Shown: piece after piece, positions 26,171 to 38,875 of the stretch
Position numbering within the stretch: the first letter of the stretch is position 1
Layout: every line of letters begins with the position of its first letter
NCBI RefSeq assembly: GCF_964340395.1
Contig: NC_135556.1
Span: 5,402,001-5,466,000 of the forward strand
Direction: 5' to 3'
Source: Glandiceps talaboti
Lineage: Eukaryota; Hemichordata; Enteropneusta; Spengelidae
DNA: 64,000 nucleotides
Program-made: the position numbers and the translations under genes
The notes under the pieces: model-generated
What the model saw: only the letters and a program-made list of their open reading frames with translations
What the model was told of the DNA's origin: nothing
Database searches by the model: none

Positions 26171-26800
26171 TTGTGTTCGACGTTGTCTTTGGTTAAAATG
26201 ATGTTTGATATCTCATTGCACTGACACTAGCGTTATTTCGCAATTCATTATGAAGCGACAATTTGCTATGGAAAGAATGGCCCTGAATTTGTAAACAGAG
26301 CTGTACCTTCGACATCAAAATCCAAACTTCAATTTCCATTATAATGATAATGACAAGGAGAATTCACTGAGTTCACCTTGGGTTCCGACATAAACGAGGC
26401 CATAACAGTTTGGGAGTTGTGTATAGAAAATGGTTATTTTGTTGTGTTACTTATTTGAGAAAGCACCATCCATTTTTTTATATTTTGAATGTGACATCTT
26501 TTCGGGAACTACTTTGAAAAAGATACGACATTAGGCCAGAAAAAATGAAAAAGCTGTTCAACCTACCCATATATTTTTTTTCTGGTGATGGTCAATATAT
26601 CCTCATGTGGGCTTCGCAATTTTTTCAAAATTAAGGATATTTCTTTATATTTTCTGAATAGTACATGTAACAATATACATTTGAGTCTATTCCTAATTAT
26701 ATAATATCTTATACAGTGGTTTACTTGGCTCTGATGTTGCATACAAGCATGAATTGAGATTAAATATCCAATGTGCACTAAAAAGAATTGAACAAAAGTT
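26171..26800. other. No gene seen
   Basis: Nothing supported. Confidence 0.4.
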
Positions 26801-26905
26801 TACGACCATTGGGCCATCAAAAGTCTGAAAGTCTTGAAATATTTTGCTCATCATTCGGGATTTTTTGGAACCAAATTAAACTTCAGAAGAATTTATTTAC
26901 CATGT
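26800..26905. repeat. Interspersed repeat copy (TGCTCAT family)
   Basis: Shares AAAGTCT, TATTTTGCTCAT and GGAACCAAATTAAAC motifs with 375-560 and 4840-4965. Confidence 0.45.
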
Positions 26906-26929
26906 GCACATCCGCATAATATCTTTCAG

Positions 26930-27370
26930 CTTTGCCACAACAAAATACACTTCCAGATAATATGTAATGCATAGCATAATTGTTTCAATTCTGGTATTTT
27001 ATTATGTCTTTGGTTTGATATTTTATGCTTCTAAATGGCATCCTACACTGTCTTATTTTCATTTTTTTTCACCTTTGGAGTTGTCTCCTTGCATCATTGT
27101 ACCATATGATTTTATATCTCCACTGTAGTGTAAGTGACAGAAGGCGTGGCTAAAATAATGTTTGATTTCAATTGGCGGGGCTTAACAGTTTTGAGAAGAG
27201 AGGGAGGGAGGAACTACACCATTTGTTTAACAGTAAATTGTGTACCTTTCCTAACTGTAGCTATGCAGACAAATTGCATGAGATAGTATCAAGTTGACTG
27301 AATATGTTCTATCTAAACTCGACCTGAAATATTTTGCTATCATTATATATGGTCTGTTTTATCCTTGTCA
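26930..27370 (+). repeat. Dispersed repeat, inverted partner of 19560-20210
   Basis: Reads CTTTGCCACAACAAAATACA near its start and GACAGAAGGCGTGGCTAAAA in the middle. Both appear in reverse complement in the 19560-20210 copy. Confidence 0.7.
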
Positions 27371-27636
27371 AGCATCGTGAAAAAATAAAATCGACCTACT
27401 TACCCAATTACAAGTGATGGGTGAGGTTACCCGTTGACAAGCATTTTTTATTTTTTCTGACCTTACATAATTGCGAATGCTAAAATAGATATTATGTAAA
27501 TTGCATGCAAATTTATGTAAATTAGCAATTTTCAAAATTTTAAATGCATGATTGCACCAAGACAAAGTTCTGCCCCCTTGGCAATTTGGTTAGGCTACGG
27601 CCCTGATCTAGGAATACATAAGAATACTTTTGTTAA

Positions 27637-28116
27637 ATATGATGTAGTTAAGCCACAAAAGAAATTTTCACATCTTGTCGATGTAGTTATCACGTTACAA
27701 TAAGATGCGTTTCTGAGGATACTTTTGTGTCCACTGTGAGTAACATATGTATACATTCACACTTTGTGCCATTGCTCTATAGTTGACTAAATGAATGAAT
27801 TTTATATTATTACACAATTTTGGTTACCATGTTAACCATGGAATTCACTTTTGATAGCGCTATTGGATCCAGCACTCCCATAAAACTAGTAGGAGTATGT
27901 GGAACCTTTGGGTAACTATGATGTAGTTAGGCCAATACCGATTTTCTTAGTTTTGCCATTTTCGTTATGGGCATCAATAAAATCCGTTTCTGATACACTT
28001 CGTATCGCCGCTTGTAGTAATCTATGTGTACGTGCAATTTTTGACTCATTGCCATACATCTTGGCTAAATGAGTAAATTTAATATATTGCCCGATTTTGG
28101 TTACCATGGTAACCAA
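27637..28116. repeat. Diverged direct duplication upstream of G1
   Basis: About 27637-27843 and 27917-28116 align as diverged copies. Shared landmarks in the same order are ATGATGTAGTTA.GCCA, CCGTTTCTGA, TAACTATGTGTA-like sequence, GACTAAATGA and TTTTGGTTACCATG.TAACCA. The copies are separated by about 75 bp. Confidence 0.65.
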
Positions 28117-28484
28117 GAGGAAAATGAGCGATGCTAGTCGGATATGAACAAACGGGTTGCTACAGGGTATTATTCCACCATAGCTATTACATTTATGTGC
28201 ACATCTGTGTGCATCACACAGCTATGGTACTGGGATGTGCAAACACAGTCATGGCACAGGGGCGCTATTCCACATCCATGCAACATTGCAGGCATATTTT
28301 GTCAAAACCATGTACCAGGACTGTGAAAAGAATATACCCTGTAACGGGGCTGTGAGGCACACAAGTGGTACATAGTTGTGCTCTTCTTCCTAGCACTAGT
28401 ATGTACACAGTTCTCTGTGTATATGTGTCCCATTTCTGTCGTGATCACGTGTAGGCTTCAGGTTAGTTAATCTACTCACTCGTA

Positions 28485-28507
28485 ATCGGGTCATTGTGTG
28501 ACCCGAT
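28485..28507. promoter_or_regulatory. 9-bp palindrome and CRE-like site in the G1 5' flank
   Basis: ATCGGGTCA and TGACCCGAT form a perfect 9-bp inverted repeat with a 5-bp spacer, about 70-90 bp upstream of the G1 ATG. A CRE-like TGACGTCG follows at 28550-28557. Either could be a factor-binding site. No transcription start is known. Confidence 0.3.
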
Positions 28508-28577
28508 GTGATATACATTATTCGTACATTTTGGTACCATTTCACAAGCTGACGTCGCTACAAGAGGACGAGATACA

Positions 28578-28598
28578 ATGGGGGCAAAACAGGGGAAG
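28578..28598 (+). CDS. G1 exon 1 (21 bp)
   Basis: Codes for MGAKQGK and ends AAG|GTGAGT. It is supported by G2, which has the same arrangement: a tiny MG exon, phase 0, joined to an exon beginning AGA (Arg). Confidence 0.75.
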
Positions 28599-30513
28599 GT
28601 GAGTAACGACTGATGTCGAGACAAAGGAAAATTAGTCATAGGTCGTGAAATATTCATGTAACACTTCACGTATTACCTTCATTATACGTTTGCAAATTCA
28701 AAATTTTTGAAATATGGTGACAATTTCTTTAATCCTAGCAGACAGGTTGATGTGCAAATTTCAACTCTTTGCTGATATATGTGGGTTGTCTTCATATTTT
28801 AAGCATGGTTGGGGTCGATTTGGAATATTCGCAGGCGAATTATCATACCGAGAGTAATGATTTGATGTGATATGATTTGTGATTTCAAATTGATTTTAGA
28901 GAAGAACTATGGAATATGTTGACCGTCTTGCTGAGGAGAGAGCACAAGAGGCAATGAAAAAAGAACGAATACGATTGGAAAAAGAAGAAGACAAAAGAGA
29001 ACAAGACATTAACGACTTCGATATGAAAATAGCACCACTTCGCTCTTACCGTCTGGGTTCTCTGTCAAATTTAAATATTGATTTATATGACAGTCAACAA
29101 CTTAAATCAATACGAATCGGTATGTTTGGGCCTTCTGGTTCCGGTAAAAGCAGTTTTATTTGTACCTGTGAAAGAGCTATGAAAATGGGACATCGAGGTA
29201 AGAATTTACTAAATAAAGAAAGTGACAACATTCAGTGATGTCCGTTTGCGAACCGTTCAAGTTTTATATTTATTTTTATATTCATTTATTAATATATTTT
29301 GTTATATATTTATATACTTTTTGACTTAAAATTTGAATAAGGCTCGAGGCCCATATCAACAAGCATAAAACGTAATGACTAAAAATCAATAGAGAATATC
29401 TTTACAAAGCCTGCACTTGAGAGAATCACGGTATATACATGAATAGATACATGGTACATAAACATTACTACTGTCTGCCACTCTCGTAACAAAGTTGTAG
29501 ACACTTTCCCAGACAAGTTCACCAAAAGGCAAAACTGAATAAGAAACAAATAAACATAGCACACATCCTACACCTCTTGGACAGATTAAAAAATCTTCTG
29601 AAACAATTATCGCACGCAGATCGAACGATATAGGTAAAATGTCTATGCCGGAGTTCGAGATTTCGATCAATTACAGATGTCAAAACAGATGATAATGACA
29701 GGTCCACGGAGTAGAATTATGAACTTCATAGAACTTATCGATAGTTTTCTGACGATTACTGATACGAGACGAACTTCAACAACAGGTGTTAGCTTGCCAT
29801 TTACATAAGTACGACATATGCAACATTGTGGATTGATGTCAATTTCACAAAACATGGCAAAATATTCTTTATCATCTCAATTTTGTAATAATGGGTTGAA
29901 AACAGGCGAACGTGTTTCCATGGTAACGATGCATATACAGAAATCATTAAAACTCATAAAATTGAATTTTCTCAGCTAAATATTAGCAATATGGTATAAA
30001 TGATGATTAAATTTGATTAATTTGAATATTGCTTTCTAATGAAGCCGAAATAAGTATCTATAACAAAATCGGTAATTTTTGGAATTGTTCATATTCTGTT
30101 AAATGTATTTTATTTCAAGCTTATTGTTCGTCAATGTATTGTTCGCATATTTGGAGTGTTTATACCAGTAAGTGTTTTAATGATGTACGAGTTGCGTACA
30201 ATAATGCTTTTAGAATTTTACTTGGTATAAAGAGGCGTGTTAGTATTTCTAACATGTTTGTTCGTAGTTTCATTATGACTTTTGAAAGTAAGCAGCGTAT
30301 TCTGAAATCTAAATTTTATTTTAGACTTAAAGAGAGTAATAATATTTTAATTGCTGCTTCGTTGTCAGATTTTGTCATTTTTAATAGTAAATTTTGGAGA
30401 AGATTCTTTATTGAATGTTTTTAAATGTGTACTGTAAATTAGTCTTTTTGTGTCTGTTTTTTATGTTGTTCGTGCAATTTATTTTGTTTGTGAGCTTGCT
30501 CTCGAAATAAAAC

Positions 30514-30549
<36 letters not shown>

Positions 30550-33500
30550 AACATATATGGATTTGCCGAGGTCATCATGGAATCATAAATTAAGCTCTCG
30601 ATTTGAAACAGCAGAGGAAAGGAGAAAGTAAATGGAGTAGCTCTTGGTTACCAATTGTTTATAATGCGAGTTTTATGAAATGCGCACACAAACTTGGTGA
30701 ACGTCTTGATTCGAACACCGTACGAGTATGTGCCGCAACATAGCCAGATACATTACGTACATTGATTTGATGTATTGGCGTAGATTTGGCCATGCCCCAC
30801 AGCAAACCCTGAACATCTTTGAATTCAAGTAACTGTTTACATCGACGCTCACGATCGGGCTTGCGTTTACACATTGAGTTGATTAATACTGAATTTGACC
30901 TTGGTAATGAATCAATATATTGTGCAAATTCATCGTTAAATGTTCTCTTCTTTTTTTTTAGCAACACAGTACTTTTTTGACGGAAACAAATTGTGTTGAC
31001 GACATCTGTTGCAACTACTCACATCACAATATTTACTTCTGTAAAATTAACTAGGAACTGCTGATGTAAAGACAGATTGGGGTGAAGGAACCATTCGTGT
31101 GTGTGACTATCTCTCCGGGTCCTGGGACTTCAAGCTCGTTGACTCTCGTGGTTTTGGACTTCAAAATGATCTGAAAGAAGAATCTGAAGCATTTCGTGAT
31201 ATCATCAATGGGAATCTCAGAGTTGGTCAGAGAGTTCACATGGATTCTGCAAGGAGTGACGATGGACACCTGGCAGAATCAATTCATTGCATCGTATTTG
31301 TACTAAAGGCAACCGACCCTCTTCTTACCACGGGGAGGCTGAGAGACTATTTAAAACCTTTCAGAATTGTGATGCAAAGTCAAGGTAAATAACGACTCTT
31401 ATCATTTGATATAGCATCCAACTCACATGTTTAATTAATGTTTGATGTTTATAAAGCTCTAACATCTTCATCTGCAACCAAATTTACTGAATGGAATAAT
31501 ATCTATGAGTATACTGTCGTGTGAAGTTTCATCACATTAGACAATAACAACAATTTATTTGAAGGGACTGTAGACACTTCTAACTCTGTTTATCATTTTT
31601 TTCATGTCACGCATATTTTCAAACGAATAAAATAAAATAAAATGTATTACTTGAACTGTAAAATGATGTTGTTGTTTGTTTCGTTATTATGTGCAACGAG
31701 AACATTATGAATGAAGTTTGGAATATATTAATGTATTGTCATACTCATTAATTAAACACACACGCCCACTTGATTCCAACAGGTAGGAAACCCCTGACGC
31801 TTGTAACTCACAAAGATGCACACGCTAAACAAAGCTACTCTCTTCCGGATTTGAGACTGATACGGGTGAGTGACTTTTCAAGTCATCAAACGTGTTTATT
31901 TTAAGAGTTTGGAGATCAAGGAAGAGGAGACTACAAGATACATTAAAATAAAGATAACATTATTTTATTTAATGTTTATCGCCTATTTGTAAATAATATT
32001 GACTACGAAAATTATTAATGCAATCTGCAATTCTAGCCATATGGTATTTTGTTAATATATTCATTAATGTTTCTACATTTAACACAAGCATTATCAAACT
32101 ATTGCCCATGAAGAAAAATGATTAATTATTCAAATGATTCATTATTATATATGTACTATTTTTGAAAAAAGAGTACTAAATTCGATCTCATTTAATCCAG
32201 CATTTTTAGCACAACTGAACTGATAAGGGTCAGTACTGCTATTGACATGGCAAAGTGTCGCCATGTGCGTGTGTGTGTGTGTGTGTGGGGGGGGGTGTTC
32301 TGTGTGCTACTAGGCAGACCGTTTTGAAATTTGGTGGGAACATTCTTAGGGTGTTTAGATTAAGAAATGTTCAGGACATGATGATCCCACCACTGATATG
32401 CAAATTAGGGCTAAATTTGGTCAAAATTGTTTAATTCCAAAACCACAGAGCAGATTGGGGTGAAATTTAATGGGGAATGCACTTGGGGTATACATATGAA
32501 GAAATATTATGCATATGATGATTTCATCAGTGATATGCAAAGTAGGTGTAAAGATGCAAATTTTGGTCAAAAACCCATATATCAAACAGTAGTTGGTCAA
32601 TGAGACTGAAACTTAGTGAGATGTTTGTGGACGTGTTATTCTGCAGATGTTTTTGAAAACATTTTGACACAAATGTACTTGAAACCATGACCACGATCAT
32701 AGCAACAGCCAGACGGTGGTGTGTTTCACAAAGATAACAACTGGGATTCTTAGACAAGTGAATAAACATTCGAAAAATGTAGGTGAATGTGCCTAGCAAC
32801 AAGATCACGCCCACAGCAACAGTCAAATGACATATATTGCAAAGATAACAACAGGGATTAATAGACATTAAAAATGTATGCAAATATACCTAGCAACAAG
32901 ACTACGCTCATAGCAACAGCCAAATGATCATGTATATTACAAAGATAACATCAGGAATTCGTAGACAAGGGAAACGAACATTCAGAAAATGTATGCAGAT
33001 ATGTCTAGCAATACGATACGATAGCATATATTGCAAAGATAACAACAGGGTTGGATAGGCTACCAGATAATCATTCAGCAAATGAACATTTATACCAAGC
33101 ATGGATCAGCATTTTTAAAAACTGTACAGTTGTACCCTAACGCCATTGACGTAAATTTGTTTTAAATATCCTTCTGTACTGACAGAACGACAAACACACA
33201 TCGATATACAGACATAACCTAAACATCACTTCTGTCTTATTCGATTTCAGAGATGCTACTATGTGGTTTGTGATTATTGGTTCTGATAAGTGATATTTAG
33301 AGTCATTTCAACTTTAGTGATTTAACCTCTATTCTTTTCCATGCATTGGTTTCAGGAAATGGCCTCTAGTGCAACTGGAAGTAACAAGTGGGATTGCTAT
33401 GTGATCACTAACTATGTAGATTTCTCTCGAATGAGCCATCAAGACGTTAGCATAGAGAGAGATGTCTGTGATGTGTTAACATCAGCATTGAAAATTGGTG

Positions 33501-33556
33501 AACAGTATGTCGCGACAAAACTAAGGTCTGGAATGAAGTTTGGAAAGCGTTATTAG
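28578..33556 (+). CDS. IFI44-like dynamin-type GTPase G1 (five exons, 310 aa)
   Basis: Exons are 28578-28598, 28900-29197, 31055-31384, 31783-31865 and 33356-33556, which keep frame through GT-AG introns (phases 0,1,1,0). The start is the tiny first exon MGAKQGK, with strong context (ACAATGG). It fits an N-myristoylation pattern: Gly2, small residue at 6. Residues 8-45 are a highly charged, coiled-coil-like segment. The P-loop GPSGSGKS is at 84-91, a GEGT that may act as switch I at 116-119, the G3 motif DSRG at 136-139 and the G4-type THKD at 225-228. The last exon has VITNY and ALKIGEQY blocks. This order matches vertebrate IFI44/IFI44L-like GTPases without their TLDc domain. It probably binds GTP at a membrane, and a defence role is inference. 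Intron 2 hosts a LINE tail; intron 4 hosts tandem repeats. AATAAA at 34037-34042 is a possible poly(A) signal. G2 is its closest relative in the window. Confidence 0.85.
28900..29197 (+). CDS. G1 exon 2
   Basis: Acceptor GATTTTAG|AGAAGAACT. The in-frame ATG at 28909 could be an alternative start, but the exon is open upstream and splices to 28598. Codes for the coiled-coil segment and P-loop; donor CGAG|GTAAG. Confidence 0.85.
29198..31054 (+). other. G1 intron 2, hosting a LINE tail
   Basis: 1.86-kb phase-1 intron. Apart from the LINE at 30025-30545 it holds an antisense open frame of 102 codons at 30967-30659 that I do not recognise. Confidence 0.6.
30025..30545 (+). mobile_element. 5'-truncated LINE with (ATT)n tail
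   Basis: The frame 30029-30424 has NCSYSVKCILFQAYCSSMYC followed by VAYNNAFRILLGIKRRVSIS. This is the typical C-terminal pattern of CR1/Rex-like reverse transcriptases ('VK..LF.AYC..MY', 'VAYNNAFR.LL...R..S'). The frame stops at TAA, then come 3' sequence, AATAAAACT and an (ATT)n tail at 30507-30545, which is the usual 3' end of such elements. It is in the same orientation as the host gene. Confidence 0.8.
31055..31384 (+). CDS. G1 exon 3
   Basis: Acceptor AACTAG|GA and donor CAAG|GTAAAT. Phase 1 on both sides. Carries GEGT, the DSRG G3 motif, and the helix-strand IHCIVFVLKATDP. Confidence 0.85.
31783..31865 (+). CDS. G1 exon 4
   Basis: 83 bp. Acceptor CCAACAG|GTAGG and donor ACGG|GTGAGT. 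Codes for the beta strand and G4-type motif THKD. Confidence 0.8.
32267..32300. repeat. (GT)n / poly-G tract in G1 intron 4
   Basis: Short GT dinucleotide run ending in a G run. Confidence 0.9.
32300..33075. repeat. Intronic tandem repeats in G1 intron 4
   Basis: About 32689-33075 holds roughly four diverged units of about 100 bp with CTAGCAACAAGA, TAGCAACAGCCA, CAAAGATAACA and AAATGTATGCA landmarks. The preceding 32300-32680 is a dispersed-repeat-like segment in which the motif TTGGTCAAAA recurs. Confidence 0.75.
33356..33556 (+). CDS. G1 exon 5 (terminal)
   Basis: Acceptor GGTTTCAG|GAA. Codes for the C-terminal helices; stop TAG at 33554-33556. Aligns with G2 exon 5 (VITNY... with YIRND..., then AL..GE). 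Confidence 0.82.
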   Translation, partial: EMASSATGSNKWDCYVITNYVDFSRMSHQDVSIERDVCDVLTSALKIGEQYVATKLRSGMKFGKRY

Positions 33557-35514
33557 AGACTGCTATCAAGAGGACACTCAATAATCATGTAACAAAATAC
33601 CAATATCCAAGTATTATCACTATCCCTACTTAAACAATGGAGAAGTGTTCTTGAACCAAATGACAATAGATTATGTGCGGCAATAATCTAAACATTGTAT
33701 GACATTATTAATTCAGGTGATATGGCAAGCCGCTCAGGCTTATTTTATTTTAGCTGTAGTATTTTATGTTTTTCGTAGTCACTTTTCGATGGAATCAACA
33801 TGTGTAGTCCATGTTAACATTATCTAATTCGAACAAGTTTCCATTCATTTGAGATTATTGTTTTATTTTTCGTCAAACCAGAATGCCTCTTTAATGTCAC
33901 TTTAACAGCATTTACATATATAAACCAATTCAAGCTTCTTGGAAACTTTAAGCCCATTGAGGTGCAAAACTAGTCAAAGATTCAATGTGTTTTGTATTCA
34001 TTTACTCCTATGGAGTATTAATGTTCGGTTTACCATAATAAAAGTCTATGGTAGGTAATATGTCTCAACATTCACCTGGTTAGCCCCACCACCAAGCTCC
34101 CGATAAGGGAGTTACTTCGTCCTTTTTTCACAGGAAGGAGGTCAGATGGCCCAGGTCTAGAGTCTTCTTGCTGGCCCGATGGAAAAATCCATCAACCCCC
34201 CCCCCCCCCCCCCGGAGAAATTCATCAAGCCCTAACAATTTTCCCTCTGTTGACTAGCGCAGAATAAGACAAATCGTAGACTGAACGTTTATCATTTTTA
34301 GATGTAGGAAAGGACTATCATCTGCCAGTAGAAACACTATCGTATGTATTCGGATGTCTTCAAATCAAATGTCCACACCTGTGTATAGCGATCAACGCGT
34401 ATACCTGAAGGCTGTCATTTCAGTTTACTCCACACCTGCTCTCATATTTTGCCACGATCAATCCGATATTAATTATTTTCGAATTTATTTTTGAAATTTT
34501 TTTTAAAAAAAAGTTTAAAGAAACTTAAGAAAAACAACATGTTTTGACTTTCAGTTATATATAATCTTTCTAAAACAATAATCTCAAATAAATGAAAACT
34601 TTTTTTGAATTAGGTAATGTTAACATGGAATAAAAGTTTGGATTCATAAACGGTTAAAATTAGTTTGTAACAATGAAAAATGGGCCATACATTGATCACT
34701 TACTGAGTATACATATTTCAGCACGACTTGTTATATACATCTTGACTCTATGCATAGATTTACCTGATATAAATTTGTAATCTAAGGTACATTGTTTTGT
34801 TCAGTAATTTTCGTTGTGAAAGTCTCGATATCAAGGGTTAAGGCTGTGTACTTTGCAGTATAACATATTACAAACTTAATGTGTTGAAGCCAAAGTTTGG
34901 CAACAATCCAAGCTGACTTTATGCTGACTTGAATAAAATAACATTCCTTCTCATTTTGTATTTTCAAAGCTAATTTCTTGGTATAGACGACACAATCACA
35001 GGTTATTTTAAGTCAATGGTAGGAAAAGAATACATAATGCCCCACAACTATTTTCGTTTCATTACCAATACAGAAATTGCCAGAGTTAGACATTGTGTTA
35101 GGCTCACGCTCATTGCAGAACGAATATCGAATAGATAGGTGGTCAAATACATAGTTCTTTATAATTCGGAGGGAGTCATTTTAAATCAACTTTGTAAAAC
35201 TAGTAGTTTGTACCATTTGTAATACATTTTGATCAACGAATCGTTGTTTTTTGTTAATCTAAACTGTTATGTCAATAAAGTGCATTTCTTCTGTAATGAG
35301 TTACTGTCTAATGTGGTTTTATTGTTATATGCCAAACTTTGAAACGAAAACTGAAAGAGTTTGGTCGCGCCCATCTACTTATTGGCAGGGGTAGACTATA
35401 TCTTAGCTGGTAGCTCACACAAGAACAAGGTTATAGTAAACATTGGCAATACAGTTGGCCAAAAGTAACCATTTGGATACCTTTCCCATCAGTAAGTTGA
35501 CATTTCGTTCAGTC
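33557..35514. other. G1 3' region and intergenic DNA
   Basis: AATAAA at 34037-34042; poly-C run at about 34196-34214. No gene seen. Confidence 0.4.
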
Positions 35515-35523
35515 AACAACAGC

Positions 35524-35557
<34 letters not shown>

Positions 35558-35565
35558 GTAACTGG

Positions 35566-35596
<31 letters not shown>

Positions 35597-35659
35597 ACTA
35601 CCACCACCACCACCACCACCACCACCACCACCACTACTACTACTACTACTACAACAACA
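35515..35659. repeat. Compound trinucleotide microsatellite
   Basis: Successive blocks of (CAA), (CTA), (CTG), (CTA), (CCA), (CTA) and (CAA). The block order is nearly symmetrical. Homopolymer reading frames on both strands are artefacts. Confidence 0.95.
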
Positions 35660-38600
35660 CCAAAGTCGTGTATTGCACGGTACACTCTGTGTCCGTTCAG
35701 TCCATGGACAAAGTGCATAAACAATACATCTTCAAATTGTTGACATTGACAAAATAACTTCTTGTGGACACCAATAACGGCTCAATGTAAAAGTCATAGT
35801 AACGTAATTGTTCGACTACATCCACTTTCTGAAGTAGAAGCGAACCCTGTGTTACAGTACCTGTTGTGAGTGAACTATACAGTGCAATTTCAATCTTTTG
35901 CTCATCCGAGACTCATCCAAATTAGTCTGAACTGTATGTTCTTGTCAAATGTCTCTGCTACTTTTTCTTGGTGACCAAGTTTCATTGTTACCTATATTAA
36001 GACCGAGAAATGGAAAGTACACCCTGACGTCCGACAAGCCGTAAGGAATAACCAGACGTATCGGGTTCGTCTGAGCTGTAATTCATGGAAACATAACATA
36101 CACCATCATCTAAACATTACAAGCATTTATAACTAGCCTTTGTCGTCGAGTTACTACAGCCTTGCCGAAAAATTTGCTGGTACCACCCAAACCTTGAGTC
36201 TACCCTGCGACATTCATGTGCATGGCTCACAGTATGAAAAAAAAATTGTGTGTAAAAATACTAATAATACCATTTCGTTCAAAATCTCCTACCTGATCAC
36301 TACACTCGGAAATGAAAAGGACTAATTGCAAATAAAATCATTCTACTTCTATTTCTCTACTGCGCTAATATCCAAAACGGTTTATCATCACACAGGCGTT
36401 AAGCTTACGAATCAAGGTGAGACATTTAATCCCAGCAATTGTCAGTTGAATGTCATACCCCCCCCCCCCATATTCAATTATCTATGGTAATCCTGAGTAT
36501 AGTAATGGAAATAGATTGAACATAAAACTGAATAATATGTAAACATTTCAAGGGGAAATGTGGCCAATTTCCCCGACAATCAAAGCTGTTCCAATAAAGT
36601 CTAAGTTTGTTTATGGTGGTCACGGTCCTCTTGAACTCATTAATAAAAAATGAATTTGTGGTAGTTTCCAAAGTAATCGACACTCTTGTATTTTCCACAT
36701 TTACACATCAGATAATACAGTATTTGGCTGCGATATTCAATTCAAAAATGTCTTAATTTTATGCATACGTGACAAAGTACTTGACTGTGTAAGTACCAAG
36801 GGAATACAGCACTATGGGTAGATATATTCATGGGTGCCACTTTATCTCAAATTCACCCCATTTACACAACATCTAAACAATTTTACCCCGGATGGAAAAT
36901 GTGGTCAAATGAGATTTTTCTTAGAAAAGACGTGTATGCAGTATGGATGATATTTTGTGCATATGTTTGAGTTTGCTTTATGAGAACATTAATATCCAAA
37001 GTTTCAAAACTTTATTTCAGAGGCCCATAATTCCTTAACGCTGATTAAAGCGATATTAACAACATTGTAAAATGCGTGAAAATCAAGTTGTTTTGAGATC
37101 TATATCATACAAAATTTATGTAGCAATGATACATAGCTGTATCCGATTGCCATTGAACAATACTATTACTAGATTGTGAGTGTGACATGTACATGCCTCG
37201 TTTTTTTAAAAAAATGAGAAAATTCTCCAAATATGAGACGTTTTCTTCGTCAATGCTTCATGGTATACTTGAAACACGTTGTCGAATGATCTGACATTTT
37301 GTTAACTTCATGCCAAAACGAATAAAAATGGAAAGTGTAACTACCATAAACAACGTTTTCAAACCAAGGGAAATATTGCCTTACGGAATGTACGAAGTGC
37401 GTCTCTTTCCCTTTAAAACGAAGTGAAATCTTTCATATATACATTTTTAGATCAACATCGTTCCCAATATAAAACTTAAACAATATATTTTTCTCTCAAT
37501 AAAAACATAAGCTTACACACGTACACATATATATGCATGTATGCATGCATGCACGCATTACATGCATTTCAAAGTTGCAAACGTCTTGTAGGTAGACATA
37601 AATCTAATCAAAACAAGAACACGCGTGAGGTCAAATTGATTAATGAGACAAAGAAACAAGTCAAGTCATGTTTTTGCTGTGTCATTAAATAAATGTGACG
37701 AGTGTCACAATAAGTGATAAATTACGACTCTAATGATTTCAGCTGCTGTGTAAGCAATGATATTTTAGAATGACGTTTCAACTGTTTTTTGTGTGAATCT
37801 AATTAACTGTATTTTATAAACATTTTCTAAATAAGGGAAAGAAAGTGAGTCCTTGCTTTGAAGGGATTCTTTGTTAACCATATTTGTATTATGGAATGAA
37901 GATTTACATTTGAATAAAATGTGAAGACGATTTATATATACACTTGGGGCCACCTTTGATTTGAGTCAAAAACAACAGATCAGACGAAAAGCCTTGGATT
38001 ACTCAGGACTGGCGAGACACACTTCGTGAATAGAATTTCACGGAGACAAGTCATTCAGTCAGAACATTTGGCTTTCGGTTGTAAGTAAATTGGAAGCTAA
38101 ATAGAATCTCCGGTCCCTGGGCTGTGTATACGTCACTTCACCAAAAGTAATGCTTGAGCCTTTAGTGAGTTTTCTCCCCAGAGTGTATGTCCTAACAAAA
38201 CCCTGGTACGAGCGAGGTGTGGTGTGACAGCATAAAATGGGAAGTTTATTCCTGGATTTGGTCAATACTAACCAATACCAAATTTAAGGCAGTAGCACAT
38301 GCATGCATTCATCTATCCATCCATCCATCCGTCCTTCCATCCATCCATCTATACATACACATACATGTACGTACATACGCAAGTACGTACGTACCCCCCC
38401 CCACACACACAAAAGAGGGTAAATAAACAATTATCAACCATAATTGACTAGTCTTAGCAAGATTCTGACTTTAAAATAACAACAGTCGATCTTTTCCTTT
38501 AGGTGTATAGTGTATACATTTAAATGTGCATTTTATATATAATTTCATTTTTGTACCTGTATACTTTAATACTGATGGTCTACAGTATATGAATACATTT

Positions 38601-38855
38601 CATGGCTTGTGAAAGAGAAAATTCCTCTATGTCCATGAGACCTCTGATCTAGAAGTCTACTGGTCAATTATTAACTATTGCAATAATATCTAACTCACAA
38701 AAATTTCAAACTAACCAAGTGTGCCTTCACATTAGGCGTTCTTGTACTGTGGTAACTGGAATCGCGAACAATAGTTATAATAGTGTTATTTGAGCTACAA
38801 TAGTCACTGTTATCCTTAATAAGAAAACAAAATACTAGTCCACATTTTATTTTTA
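35660..38855. other. Intergenic; no gene seen
   Basis: Poly-C at about 36460-36470, a short (CATG)n near 37530 and a (CATC)n cluster at about 38305-38350. No supported exon. Confidence 0.4.
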
Positions 38856-38875
38856 GAGAAGTCAAACAAATTGTC

